Below are positions 31,957 through 40,367 of a stretch of 42,505 nucleotides of DNA, in pieces. Origin of the DNA: Chitinophagaceae bacterium (GTDB lineage: Bacteria; Bacteroidota; Bacteroidia; Chitinophagales; Chitinophagaceae). Where the stretch lies: the NCBI GenBank assembly GCA_947447825.1, contig CANFLL010000030.1:1-42505 (forward strand), written 5' to 3'. Under the pieces are notes generated by a model. It ran no database searches. It was not told the origin of the DNA and saw only the letters and a program-made list of their open reading frames with translations. Positions within the stretch are counted from its first letter, which is position 1. Every line of letters starts with the position of its first letter. Position numbers and translations under genes: made by a program.

Positions 31957-33459
31957 ATGAATACACCATCTGCACAAAAAGGACACCCTAAAGGTTTGTA
32001 TGTATTATTTGCCACAGAAATGTGGGAAAGGTTTAATTACTATGGAATGCGTGCCATTCTGATTCTATTTATGACTAAGGCACTCATGTTCGACAAAGTG
32101 TTTGCTTCTAATCTTTATGGTAGTTATACTGGTTTAGTTTATTTAACCCCTTTAATTGGCGGTTATATGGCCGACCGATATTGGGGCAACCAAAGATCTA
32201 TAATTGCAGGAGGTTTAGTTATGGCACTCGGCGAATTAGTGTTATTTTTTTGTAGCACTTTCTATCATTCATCACCACAATTATCTACTTTGTTATTCTT
32301 TTCAGGATTAGGATTTATGATTGCGGGCAATGGATTCTTTAAACCAAACATCTCCTCTTTAGTGGGGCAACTTTACCCTAAAGGAGATAGGCGTTTAGAT
32401 GCCGCTTATACTATTTTTTACATGGGCATCAATGTGGGTGGTGCATTTGGACCGTTTCTGTGTGGATTATTTGGTGATACAGGCAACCCCGACGACTTTA
32501 GATGGGGATTTTTGATTGGTTGCATCGGAATGTTATTGAGTGTGGTAGTTCAAATAATGTTTCATCATAAATATGTTAAATCTCCCGAAGGAAATGTATT
32601 AGGATTAACCCCTGATAATTCCCCTGCCATTGCAACAAAACTAACTACCATTATTGGAGGATTATTATTATTCTCCTTTGTAACTATTGGATTGATATAT
32701 ATTGATGCAAAAGTGTTTAATTATTTATTCTATTTATTGATAGGATCGGTAACATTTATTGCCATCGTTATTTTCTCTGACAAATCACTTGATCCTGTAG
32801 AAAAATCAAAAGTGGCTGTAATATTTATTGTGTCCTTCTTTGTTATCTTCTTTTGGAGTGCTTTCGAACAAGCAGGTGCCTCTTTAACCTTCTTTGCAGA
32901 TGAACAAACAAACCGTAATTTAGGGTTCTTTACTGTTCCTGCAAGCTGGTTTCAATCATTGAATTCTGCTTTTGTCGTTTCTTTTGCTCCATTGTTTGCT
33001 TGGTTATGGTTAATATTAGGAAAAAAAGAACCCTCATCGCCAACTAAAATGGCACTTGGTTTATTGTTTTTATCAATTGGGTACTTATGGATTGCCTTTG
33101 GCGTAAAGAATGTGCAACCAGGCATTAAAGTAAGTATGATATGGCTTACAGGCATGTACGCTTTGCATACTTGTGGAGAATTGTGCTTGTCGCCGATAGG
33201 ATTGTCGTTAGTAAATCAGCTTGCCCCAGCAAAGTTTGCTTCTTTGTTAATGGCAGTTTGGTTTACGGCTAATGCCTTTGCTAATAAGTTCGCAGGCGTG
33301 TTAAGTAGTCTTTATCCAGATAATAAAACAACCAACTTTTTAGGAATTTATGAAATGAGCAACCTTTATAGTTTCTTTATGTTATTTGTATTTATGGCAG
33401 GAATTGCATCGCTTATTTTATTTTTCCTTACTAAGAAATTACAAAAGATGATGCAATAG
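31957..33459 (+). CDS. POT/PTR-family proton-coupled peptide transporter
   Basis: An inner-membrane major-facilitator transporter of 500 residues that takes up di- and tripeptides with protons. The family signature near the N-terminus is present: ATEMWERFNYYGMRAILILF (about 19-38), carrying the ExxERFxYY motif. The second signature is in FFKPNISSLVGQLYP (about 127-141), the third in YTIFYMGINVGGAFGPFLCG (about 151-170). About 12-14 hydrophobic segments span the rest, and the C-terminal half contains the conserved FWSAFEQAG. The 268-bp upstream gap holds an 8-bp inverted repeat (31853-31860 with 31878-31885) that might be an operator. It is monocistronic. Confidence 0.93.
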   Translation: MNTPSAQKGHPKGLYVLFATEMWERFNYYGMRAILILFMTKALMFDKVFASNLYGSYTGLVYLTPLIGGYMADRYWGNQRSIIAGGLVMALGELVLFFCSTFYHSSPQLSTLLFFSGLGFMIAGNGFFKPNISSLVGQLYPKGDRRLDAAYTIFYMGINVGGAFGPFLCGLFGDTGNPDDFRWGFLIGCIGMLLSVVVQIMFHHKYVKSPEGNVLGLTPDNSPAIATKLTTIIGGLLLFSFVTIGLIYIDAKVFNYLFYLLIGSVTFIAIVIFSDKSLDPVEKSKVAVIFIVSFFVIFFWSAFEQAGASLTFFADEQTNRNLGFFTVPASWFQSLNSAFVVSFAPLFAWLWLILGKKEPSSPTKMALGLLFLSIGYLWIAFGVKNVQPGIKVSMIWLTGMYALHTCGELCLSPIGLSLVNQLAPAKFASLLMAVWFTANAFANKFAGVLSSLYPDNKTTNFLGIYEMSNLYSFFMLFVFMAGIASLILFFLTKKLQKMMQ

Positions 33460-33467
33460 TGAAGTGA

Positions 33468-33655
33468 ATAGTAGATTGTAGAAAGTAATAGTCAAAAGTT
33501 GAGAGTTGAACTTTAAAGGTAAAAATGAAATGTAATAAGCCAAATGTTTAGATTATTTGGTTTAATGTTATCTACTTTAATGCTATTTAGTCATATAAAG
33601 TTTCTCCCATTTACTCACAACTTTTTGCTTTTAACTTTAAATTCTCTTCAACAAA
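33468..33655. repeat. AAAGTTGA-family inverted words between the peptide transporter and a small membrane gene
   Basis: Plus-sense words (AGTCAAAAGTTGAGAGTTGA, near 33490-33510) face complementary words (CACAACTTTTTGCTTTTAAC, near 33617-33636, then TCTCTTCAAC). This is the same vocabulary and inverted layout as at 27.8 kb and 12.75 kb. A frame can be read through it into the next gene, but the true start of that gene is downstream. Confidence 0.6.
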
Positions 33656-33663
33656 TTTATATT

Positions 33664-33900
33664 ATGGATCCAGAGGTTGCAGCATTTTTAAAACGCATAC
33701 TAACTACAATTGGTATTGTACTATTCTGGATGGGCGTAAACTCAACCTTCGGAATCATGCTTGGCTATGCTTATATTGAGGGAAAGCTTCAAATTGGCAA
33801 TATAGTTTTCTACGTATGGGTAGTAGTCGGTACACCTGCAACAATTTGGTATCTACGAAAGCTTTGGAAAGAGCAAAGTGATTTTGATGTATATAATTAA
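33664..33900 (+). CDS. Small two-helix membrane protein of unknown function
   Basis: A 78-residue protein starting at the ATG at 33664 (MDPEVAAFLKR). An in-frame ATG 120 bases upstream would add 40 residues translated from the AAAGTTGA repeat, so I reject it. Two hydrophobic segments are seen: about 13-38 (LTTIGIVLFWMGVNSTFGIM) and 46-64 (IGNIVFYVWVVVGTPATIW), with a charged C-terminal tail (RKLWKEQSDFDVYN). No family with known function is recognised. The position after a peptide transporter gene (204 bp) is not close enough to argue for shared work. Confidence 0.7.
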   Translation: MDPEVAAFLKRILTTIGIVLFWMGVNSTFGIMLGYAYIEGKLQIGNIVFYVWVVVGTPATIWYLRKLWKEQSDFDVYN

Positions 33901-34119
33901 ACCAGCCTCTAATTAACAATATTCTATCTGCAATCTATCAAGTTGTTATTTGATATGTAGTTATAATAAATCTACCTCTTAATCATTCTACTACAAGTCG
34001 TAAATTTTTAGCTAATCTTCTTTACTGTCCATTCTACGTGTCTTCTTGTTTAAATTTTGAATTTTTGTAGCAACAAACGAATAGTTACAATTAGTATTTA
34101 ACACTCAAAATTTAAAGTT

Positions 34120-35163
34120 ATGATGAAGCAATTTTTCAAATTAGCCTGCGTACTTTTTATCACAACTTCAGTAAGTGCTAATGCACAATCAGCATCAAGA
34201 AATGTCGGTGTATTTATAAGCAATCTAAGTACTAGCTTAGATCCAGTTCACAATAAGTGGAATTATAAAGACAAAAAGTGGATGGAGGATTCAGTTATTA
34301 AATTACGAACTAAACTTGGGGAAGATGACACTTCTGAGACTAGTTTTAGGAATAAACTCGAAGAAACAAATAGCAGATTAGCATTACAGGCATCCTATAA
34401 AAGCGAAAACAAATTAACAACCTTATCAGGAAAAAAAGCCGATAACAATAAGGACTACAGCTTTTTTGTAAAATATGTAAAGCTTGAGGGGGCTAACATT
34501 AAATACGGATTTCACATTGAAGGACATGTAAAGGCTTGTGAAGGTCAGGGTAAAATTCCACGTGCTTATGTGTCTTTGAATAGCGCATTGGGCGCAGGTA
34601 GTTTCGAAATAGTCCCTACAAATACAGATGGATGGTTTTCAACCGACATTACCGATGATTCTATTGCCAGTATCTCTTTGATAAAAAAAGGGTTTCAGGA
34701 AAAAGATATTGTCTTATTAAACAATAAATCTAAAGTAAATGATAGCACTTCTTATGTTTTTGACGCTTGTTTAGAGAAAACTGATGATGTAGAAAATGAA
34801 ATTGTTAGTAAACTTACAAGTACTTCAAAAGCGGCTAATGTGTTTTTTGACTTCAATAAATCTGCTTTATCAGATGAAACTAAACAGATGCTTGATGGTG
34901 TAATAGAAAATGTGAAATCACAAGGAACTTCTGTGAAATCAATTGACATAAATGGGTTCACAGATAAAAAAGGAACAAAGAAATATAATTTAACATTGAG
35001 CAAGGAAAGATCATTGGCTTGTAAGCAATATTTGATGACGCATGGATTAAATAATGTTAAGATAAATATTAAGGCTTGTGGCGTTGATGATGTAGAGGTA
35101 AAAGATGAATCAGAAATGGCAAAAAGTAGACGTGTAGATATTATTATTCATAAAATTGTATAA
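34120..35163 (+). CDS. OmpA-family peptidoglycan-binding outer-membrane protein
   Basis: An exported protein of 347 residues with a signal peptide (FKLACVLFITTSVSANAQS). The middle (about 125-210) is a beta-rich segment resembling a carboxypeptidase-regulatory fold (GHVKACEGQGKIPRAYVSL, FEIVPTNTDGWFSTDI). The C-terminal OmpA domain (about 235-347) is canonical: VFFDFNKSALSDETKQML, INGFTDKKGTKKYNLTLSKE with the peptidoglycan-contacting Asp, RSLACKQYL and AKSRRVDIII. It probably links the outer membrane to the cell wall. An unusually strong hairpin follows the stop. Confidence 0.9.
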   Translation: MMKQFFKLACVLFITTSVSANAQSASRNVGVFISNLSTSLDPVHNKWNYKDKKWMEDSVIKLRTKLGEDDTSETSFRNKLEETNSRLALQASYKSENKLTTLSGKKADNNKDYSFFVKYVKLEGANIKYGFHIEGHVKACEGQGKIPRAYVSLNSALGAGSFEIVPTNTDGWFSTDITDDSIASISLIKKGFQEKDIVLLNNKSKVNDSTSYVFDACLEKTDDVENEIVSKLTSTSKAANVFFDFNKSALSDETKQMLDGVIENVKSQGTSVKSIDINGFTDKKGTKKYNLTLSKERSLACKQYLMTHGLNNVKINIKACGVDDVEVKDESEMAKSRRVDIIIHKIV

Positions 35164-35175
35164 CCAGCATAGATT

Positions 35176-35230
35176 AAAAGCAAAGAACTCTACTAGGATA
35201 AATATCCTTATAGAGTTCTTTGCTTTTGTA
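35176..35230. terminator. Long bidirectional hairpin terminator between ompA-like gene and allE
   Basis: AAAAGCAAAGAACTCTA (35176-35192) is perfectly complementary to 35211-35227. Pairing continues inward to a total stem of 25 bp with two mismatches and a 2-nt loop. The A-run and T-run at its edges serve both convergent genes. Confidence 0.85.
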
Positions 35231-35314
35231 TATACTTCAAAATATTATCTCTGCTATATTGTCCTAGTAATCCTTAAAGAAAATATCTCTTTGAAGAAGT
35301 CAAATTCATAACAA

Positions 35315-36061
35315 CTACATCACAGTCGGGAATCTGTTTACATTCTTGTAATAAATATACACCGCAGGTTCTTTTCCCATTGCTGTAAACCATTGCTGAC
35401 AATAAGGTGCCATCCAGATGCTATCTCCTTTTTTTATGGGATACCACTGATGGTCGAGCATATAAACGCCTTGCCCTTGTAAATAAATCAAGCCATGCTC
35501 CATAATATGGGTTTCCACCATAGGTAAATGCCCGCCGCTATCATAAGTAAATATGTTTACTGCCATATCAAACGACAATTCATCTGGTAATAAAACTTGT
35601 AAGCGTAGGGCATCATCACCCAAATAAGATGGTCCTGGAATTGTAGCCGCGTCACCAAACAAAACTTCTGGTGCACTATAGCCTTCCAAATGCTCATATA
35701 CTTTATGGAAGGTGAGTATTTGTGTTCCTTCTAATATATCGCTAAAAGCATATTTCGTTCCAATTGGCACATATACAAACTGACCTATAGCCAATGTTTT
35801 TGTTTTTCCATCTACCGTTGCCTCAGCTCCACCACTGATGATATAGAAGAATATTTGCGACTCTTTTGTTGTGCCTACCAATGTACAATCTGCCTTTGCA
35901 GTAACTAAAGTCTGGCAAAGTTTTGCCCCCATTGCTTCGTTAATAATCACATTCACAGTGCAGTTTGTCCAGCCCGGCACGTTACTATTAATGTATCCGT
36001 CTGGCGCAATTACTGCGTGATTACTCTTTACTACACTTCTTGTTAATGCTGATATTTCCAT
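35315..36061 (-). CDS. allE: (S)-ureidoglycine aminohydrolase
   Basis: A manganese bicupin enzyme that converts (S)-ureidoglycine to (S)-ureidoglycolate and ammonia, the step after allantoate hydrolysis. The 248-residue protein has two cupin halves. The first is at about 40-115, with IFFYIISGGAEATVDGKT and IGQFVYVPIGTKYAF. The second is at about 165-240 and holds the characteristic block HLPMVETHIMEHGLIYLQGQ (metal-binding Glu and His residues), then WYPIKKGDSIWMAPYCQQWF. These blocks match AllE/UGlyAH proteins closely. It is the last gene of the minus-strand allB-allC-allE cluster, 169 bp from allC, and ends at a shared terminator. Confidence 0.92.
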   Translation of the reverse strand: MEISALTRSVVKSNHAVIAPDGYINSNVPGWTNCTVNVIINEAMGAKLCQTLVTAKADCTLVGTTKESQIFFYIISGGAEATVDGKTKTLAIGQFVYVPIGTKYAFSDILEGTQILTFHKVYEHLEGYSAPEVLFGDAATIPGPSYLGDDALRLQVLLPDELSFDMAVNIFTYDSGGHLPMVETHIMEHGLIYLQGQGVYMLDHQWYPIKKGDSIWMAPYCQQWFTAMGKEPAVYIYYKNVNRFPTVM

Positions 36062-36078
36062 CTTAATTATTTTAATTA

Positions 36079-36125
36079 TTTACCACTAAGTACACTAACA
36101 AAAAAACACAAAGAACACAAAGATT
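36079..36125. repeat. Half-copy of the ACCACAAAG-type element between allC and allE
   Basis: TTACCACTAAGTACACTAAC followed by AAAAAACACAAAGAACACAA and AGATT resembles one arm of the palindromic elements at 39213-39430 and of the MITE-like copies at 1-122 and 6625-6796. No matching opposite arm is seen nearby. Confidence 0.5.
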
Positions 36126-36230
36126 GCTTTTCTATGTGTACATTACTTAAAGTAAATTACACTTAAAACCTATGTTCCCTATATGCCTATGTCCCTATGT
36201 ATTTAACTTTTTATCTTCTCCATCCAAAAC

Positions 36231-37469
36231 TTACAACCTGTTACTTATTACCTCTTCAAGAAACTTATCTGAAACCTCAATTGCAGCAGCAATATCTTTC
36301 GTCTCTGCATTTTCAAGTGGGTTGTGACTAATGCCTTTAAAGCATCTGACAAACAACATCGATATAGGAGAAACGGCCGAAATAGGCACTCCATCATGGC
36401 CAGCTCCACTCACCAATTCTATAACAGGATGTCCACTTTGGCTGATAGCCTCTTTTAAAGCATTTGTCAAAGTTTCATCGCATTTAGTAGGATTTGTTCC
36501 TTGAACTAAATTCCATTTTACGTCCACATTGCGTTTCTCTGCCACTGAATAACAGGTTTCTTTTATGCTGTTATATGCCGCATTCAAAACATCTATTTCT
36601 GCACATCTAACGTCGAGTGTGCAAACAACTTTACCCGGAATAACATTACTTGCCGATTGAATAACTTCCAATTTACCAATCGTTGCTACTATCTTATCCT
36701 TTTGCTCTAACGCTAGTTTCTCTGTTTCCAAAACAAATTCGGCTGCTGTTGCCAACGCATCTTGGCGCATATCCATTGGTACAGTTCCAGCATGACCTGC
36801 TACTCCTGTAAAGGTTATTTCAGCTCTTTGCTGACCGGCAATTCCGGTAACTACTGCAATAGGAATATTTTTTTCGTACAAAACAGGCCCTTGTTCAATG
36901 TGAATTTCAAAGTAGCCCAACCATTCAGCGATTTTATCTTCTGGTAACAGGTGATAATTTCCTCCCATTTCATTAATAACCTCTTTTAATGAAATGCCAT
37001 GACCGTCCTTTTCATCTAATTTATTGGACTCAAATAATCCTGCAACAACTTTACTTCCTAAATAAGTTGTATGAAACCTGACGCCTTCCTCATCGCTAAA
37101 AGCAATTAATTCAATGTGAAAAGGAAGTTTAGTTTTTGTTTTTATTAAGTTCTCCAGCAAATCCAAACCCATAATTACTCCCAATGGTCCATCAAATTTA
37201 CCAGCATTAATTACCGTGTCAATGTGCGATCCAATAACAAACTTTTTGGCATAAGGATTATCGCTTAATAATTTGCCTCGAACATTTCCAATGTTATCGA
37301 TAGTTGTTAGTAACCCTGCTTCAAGCATCCAATCGAATACTTTTTTACTACCTTCCAAAAACTGCTTCGTTCCAAATGTCCGTGTGATGCAACCTTTTTC
37401 TTCCGTTATTAAAGCCAGTTCATCAATTCTTGCTACAATCTTCTCTGCCCTTTTAATGTAACTATCCAT
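36231..37469 (-). CDS. allC: Allantoate amidohydrolase (M20 family)
   Basis: A metal-dependent amidohydrolase that splits allantoate to ureidoglycine, ammonia and CO2 in the cytoplasm. The 412-residue protein follows the M20/AllC pattern: VIGSHIDTVINAGKFDGPLG (about 78-97) supplies metal ligands His82 and Asp93 and the supporting Asp84, AFSDEEGVRF supplies the Glu pair, and HIEQGPVL the next His. GVAGHAGTVPMDMRQDAL belongs to the dimerisation domain and GAGHDGVPIS to the C-terminal His motif. Related hydantoinase/carbamoylase enzymes share the fold; placement between allB and allE makes allantoate the likely substrate. The 260-bp gap to allB is AT-rich with no clear feature. Confidence 0.9.
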   Translation of the reverse strand: MDSYIKRAEKIVARIDELALITEEKGCITRTFGTKQFLEGSKKVFDWMLEAGLLTTIDNIGNVRGKLLSDNPYAKKFVIGSHIDTVINAGKFDGPLGVIMGLDLLENLIKTKTKLPFHIELIAFSDEEGVRFHTTYLGSKVVAGLFESNKLDEKDGHGISLKEVINEMGGNYHLLPEDKIAEWLGYFEIHIEQGPVLYEKNIPIAVVTGIAGQQRAEITFTGVAGHAGTVPMDMRQDALATAAEFVLETEKLALEQKDKIVATIGKLEVIQSASNVIPGKVVCTLDVRCAEIDVLNAAYNSIKETCYSVAEKRNVDVKWNLVQGTNPTKCDETLTNALKEAISQSGHPVIELVSGAGHDGVPISAVSPISMLFVRCFKGISHNPLENAETKDIAAAIEVSDKFLEEVISNRL

Positions 37470-37729
37470 ACGCTTTAATAAATTTTTATATCCTTTCCAT
37501 TATCCCTTTAAACTTATGTTTCCTATCTCCTAATACTATATAACTTTAGTTCCCTACCACTCTAATTACACCCATAAACACGAATGTGTTTTAATCGTTT
37601 CAATAGTAAAATTCGTGGCAAAAAGTTATATCAGTTGGAAAAATTAGCCCTTAATCTTTAATTATGTGTTGAGTCTTTTTCCATATCTCTAATTAGAACT
37701 TTGTGTTAATGACTCTGCTCACTCTGCCG

Positions 37730-39061
37730 TTATTTTGATAGAATTATTTTCCCATAGTTCAACTGCGTAAATATACTGTTATCATACACTTTCTCTCCAG
37801 ACAAATAGGTTTGCTCCACAATACCATACAATGTTTCATTTAGATATGGTGTTGTCTTGTGTTTGTGATGCAACATGTTTTCAGTTACTACAAAAGAACT
37901 ATCAATATCAACCACAATTAAATCTGCATCATAACCAATGGCTATTTTTCCTTTTGTGGTTGATTTGCCAATCAGTTTTGCTGGGTTCTCGCATAGCCAT
38001 TTAGCTATAAAATCTATTGTAAATCCTTTTTCCCTAGCCTTCGTCCACAGTACAGGCAATGCCAATTGCAATGATGCAATGCCTCCCCAAGCCTTCATGA
38101 AATCACCGCTCTCTAATTCTTTTAGGGTAGGTGTAGAAGGGGAGTGGTCTGTAGCTACTAGGTCAATTACTCCATCTTTCAAGGCTTGCCAAAGCTGATC
38201 ATTATTTTCATTCTCCCTGATAGGCGGCGCACATTTAAACTGTGTCTGTCCGTCTTTTATAGTTTCTGCGTTGAAGTATAAGTAGTGCTGTGCCGATTCC
38301 ACCGTTATTGGCAAGCCCTTTTCTTTAGCTTTAATTATTTGTTCAATAGAATTAGCTGATGATAAATGGACTATATGAACCCTGCAATTAAACTCTTCGC
38401 ACAAACGAATCATCATGGTAATGGCCTCATCTTCCCACTCTTTAGGACGGGAAGACATATAGTTTTGATAAGAACGGTTATCGCCAGTAGCACGCAATAG
38501 TTCATCAGTCAACTCACAATGAACTAGTAAAGGGAGATTGTGTTTGGCTATAATTGGCATTGCAATACGCAGATCTTCTTCGGTAGCATTTGGGAAATCG
38601 TCAATACCCGAATGAGTTAAAAATGCTTTAAACCCTAGAATTCCTTTTGCAATCAATCCTTCAATCTCATCTGTATTTCCCGGAATGATACCGCCCCAAA
38701 AGCCCACATTGGTGTGTAGTTTATCTTTTGTAGCGTCCAGCTTTTCTTCAAACGCAGCAACTGTAGTAGTAACTGGTGCAGAGTTGAGTGGCATATCTAT
38801 TAGTGTGGTCAATCCGCCGGCAATGGCTGATTTTGTAGCCGTATCAAAACCTTCCCAATCAGTTCTGCCAGGTTCGTTTATATGAATATGCGGGTCAATT
38901 ACTCCGGGCATCAAAACCTTGTTGCCCACTTCTATTAATTCATAGCCATGATTAAAGGGAAGATCAGATACTATGTCTTTTATTTTTCCATCATCTATCA
39001 ACACAAATGCCGATGTTGTACCCTGTGGTAATAATATGTTGTTACTGTGTATTGCTATCAA
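37730..39061 (-). CDS. allB: Allantoinase
   Basis: A cyclic amidohydrolase that opens the ring of allantoin to give allantoate, the entry step of the pathway. The 443-residue protein shows the dihydroorotase-superfamily metal motif MPGVIDPHIHINEPG (His58, His60) and the allantoinase-like GRTDWEGFDTATKSAIAGG. LGFKAFLTHSG contains the lysine expected to be carbamylated (Lys145). PLLVHCE (His181), VHIVHLSSA and DLVATDHSPS with the catalytic Asp follow. It heads the minus-strand allB-allC-allE set and is divergent from ureA, 399 bp away, so one region can control both halves of the pathway. Hydantoinases share these motifs, but the neighbours decide. Confidence 0.92.
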   Translation of the reverse strand: MIAIHSNNILLPQGTTSAFVLIDDGKIKDIVSDLPFNHGYELIEVGNKVLMPGVIDPHIHINEPGRTDWEGFDTATKSAIAGGLTTLIDMPLNSAPVTTTVAAFEEKLDATKDKLHTNVGFWGGIIPGNTDEIEGLIAKGILGFKAFLTHSGIDDFPNATEEDLRIAMPIIAKHNLPLLVHCELTDELLRATGDNRSYQNYMSSRPKEWEDEAITMMIRLCEEFNCRVHIVHLSSANSIEQIIKAKEKGLPITVESAQHYLYFNAETIKDGQTQFKCAPPIRENENNDQLWQALKDGVIDLVATDHSPSTPTLKELESGDFMKAWGGIASLQLALPVLWTKAREKGFTIDFIAKWLCENPAKLIGKSTTKGKIAIGYDADLIVVDIDSSFVVTENMLHHKHKTTPYLNETLYGIVEQTYLSGEKVYDNSIFTQLNYGKIILSK

Positions 39062-39212
39062 AATAAAATATTTTACCTATTATTGCTACAAATATTGTAA
39101 AATTAAAATGAATAATAAGCATTTATTTTAGAATAATTAATTATTGTAATTTTTTATAGGGTTATGAAATAGATTTTTTCCCTACATTCACTTTCAATAA
39201 ACGGATATTAAT

Positions 39213-39430
39213 TTAACCACAAAGAACACAAAGGTTTTTACACAAAGGACACTAGGAATATGGGGTATTAATAGAATAAGAAATTTAACCACAAAGCACA
39301 CAATAGTTTTCACGAAGAAACACAAGGATTAATTGGAGAATATGGCATGTGCGAATCGTTGTACAAAAACTTTGTGAGCCTTGTGTCTTTTTCTTAGTGC
39401 TCCTTGTGGTAAAACTTCCTTTGTGGTAAA
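39213..39430. repeat. Palindromic ACCACAAAG/CTTTGTGGT element in the allB-ureA divergent region
   Basis: TTAACCACAAAGAACACAAA opens the block at 39213 and CTTTGTGGTAAA closes it at 39430. Inside, a second pair, TTTAACCACAAAGCACACAA (about 39283) and GTGCTCCTTGTGGTAAA (about 39397-39413), nests within it, with CACAAGGATT facing GCCTTGTGTC further in. It fills more than half of the 399-bp gap between the divergent allB and ureA genes, where promoters are expected. No gene is present in the gap. Confidence 0.75.
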
Positions 39431-39460
39431 TCTTAAGACTAATATTTAATAAAGACAACT

Positions 39461-39763
39461 ATGCATTTAACACCGAGAGAAACGGAGAAATTACTGATAT
39501 TCCTTGCAGGAGAATTAGCTGAAAAGCGAAAAGCGAGGGGATTGAAACTCAATTATCCCGAAGCTATTGCCCTGATAAGTAATAGTTTACAAGAAGCAGC
39601 GCGCGATGGAAAATCTGTTGCGCAATTGATGCAATATGGAACAACTATCCTTACCAGAAATGATGTAATGGAAGGCATTGCAGAAATGATTCATGAAATT
39701 CAGATAGAAGCCACTTTCCCTGATGGAACTAAGTTGGTAACAGTACACGATCCAATTAGGTAG
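39461..39763 (+). CDS. ureA: Urease subunit gamma
   Basis: The smallest structural subunit of the nickel enzyme urease, which hydrolyses urea to ammonia and CO2 in the cytoplasm. The 100-residue protein matches UreA along its length: [20 protein letters not shown] at the start, [16 protein letters not shown] in the middle, and TLLTRxDVMxG-like [16 protein letters not shown], ending [14 protein letters not shown]. Alpha and beta subunits follow as separate genes, the ordinary three-gene arrangement. The gap to ureB is unusually long (153 bp) and filled with inverted repeats. Confidence 0.95.
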   Translation: MHLTPRETEKLLIFLAGELAEKRKARGLKLNYPEAIALISNSLQEAARDGKSVAQLMQYGTTILTRNDVMEGIAEMIHEIQIEATFPDGTKLVTVHDPIR

Positions 39764-39764
39764 A

Positions 39765-39910
39765 ATTATTTTGAATTTTGAATTTTATGTTTTAAATATT
39801 AAATTAAGTAAGATTACGTTTGCTGTAATTTAAAATTTAGAATACAAAATTTAAAACAATCACTTTTTGGACGTAGTAATTTAAAATTCAAAATAATAAA
39901 ATTTAAAATA
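39765..39910. repeat. Inverted AAATTCAAAATAAT words filling the ureA-ureB gap
   Basis: ATTATTTTGAAT (39765-39776) is the exact reverse complement of 39886-39897. Flanking copies of TTTGAATTTT, TTTAAAATTT and AAAATTTAAAA continue the pattern on both sides, so the whole spacer can fold into an AT-rich hairpin. The same vocabulary occurs in the tdk-lspA gap. Confidence 0.7.
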
Positions 39911-39916
39911 ACAAAA

Positions 39917-40270
39917 ATGATTCCTGGAGAATATATTTTGGCTAAAGGGGATATAGAATGCAATGTAGGTAGAAAAACAGTTGCGATGACTGTGGTTAAT
40001 ACCGGTGATCGCCCAGTGCAGATTGGGTCTCACTTTCATTTCTTTGAAGTAAACAGACAGGTAAAGTTTGAACGGGAGAAGGCTTATGGTATGCGCCTGA
40101 ATATTGCTGCCGGAACCGCCGTTCGCTTTGAACCCGGCGAAGAAAAAGATGTAGAATTGGTGGAGTTTGGAGGTAATAAAAAAATAGTAGGCTTCAATAA
40201 CTTAGTGGATGGAAGTCTTGAAGATGCTGAAGTGAAAGAGAAAGCTTTAAAAATGATTGAAGGATTCTAG
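39917..40270 (+). CDS. ureB: Urease subunit beta
   Basis: The beta structural subunit of urease. The 117-residue protein matches Ure[21 protein letters not shown], then [20 protein letters not shown] (about 33-52), [20 protein letters not shown] and [11 protein letters not shown]. It begins 6 bp after the repeat that fills the upstream gap and stops 97 bp before ureC, another repeat-filled spacer. Its C-terminus is slightly extended ([16 protein letters not shown]), as is common. Confidence 0.95.
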   Translation: MIPGEYILAKGDIECNVGRKTVAMTVVNTGDRPVQIGSHFHFFEVNRQVKFEREKAYGMRLNIAAGTAVRFEPGEEKDVELVEFGGNKKIVGFNNLVDGSLEDAEVKEKALKMIEGF

Positions 40271-40274
40271 AAAT

Positions 40275-40363
40275 AGTTTCAAGTTTCTGGTTACTGGTTT
40301 CATGTACTGGTAACCGTTAACTTGCATAATGCAACCTGAAACTTGTAACCTGTAACTTGTAAC
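40275..40363. repeat. Inverted GTTTCAAGTTTCTGGTTAC-type words in the ureB-ureC gap
   Basis: AGTTTCAAGTTTCTGGTTAC (about 40275-40294) faces CCTGAAACTTGTAACC (about 40333-40348), with a repeated GTAACTTGTAAC before the ureC start. GGTTAC/GTAACC at 40289-40294 and 40310-40315 form an inner stem. This is the same kind of inverted-word filler as in the ureA-ureB gap, with different words. Confidence 0.65.
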
Positions 40364-40367
40364 AATT

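Noticed and set aside
33544-33663. Upstream ATG giving a 118-residue version of the small membrane protein
   Set aside because: The extra 40 residues are translated from the AAAGTTGA repeat; the ATG at 33664 starts a compact two-helix protein.
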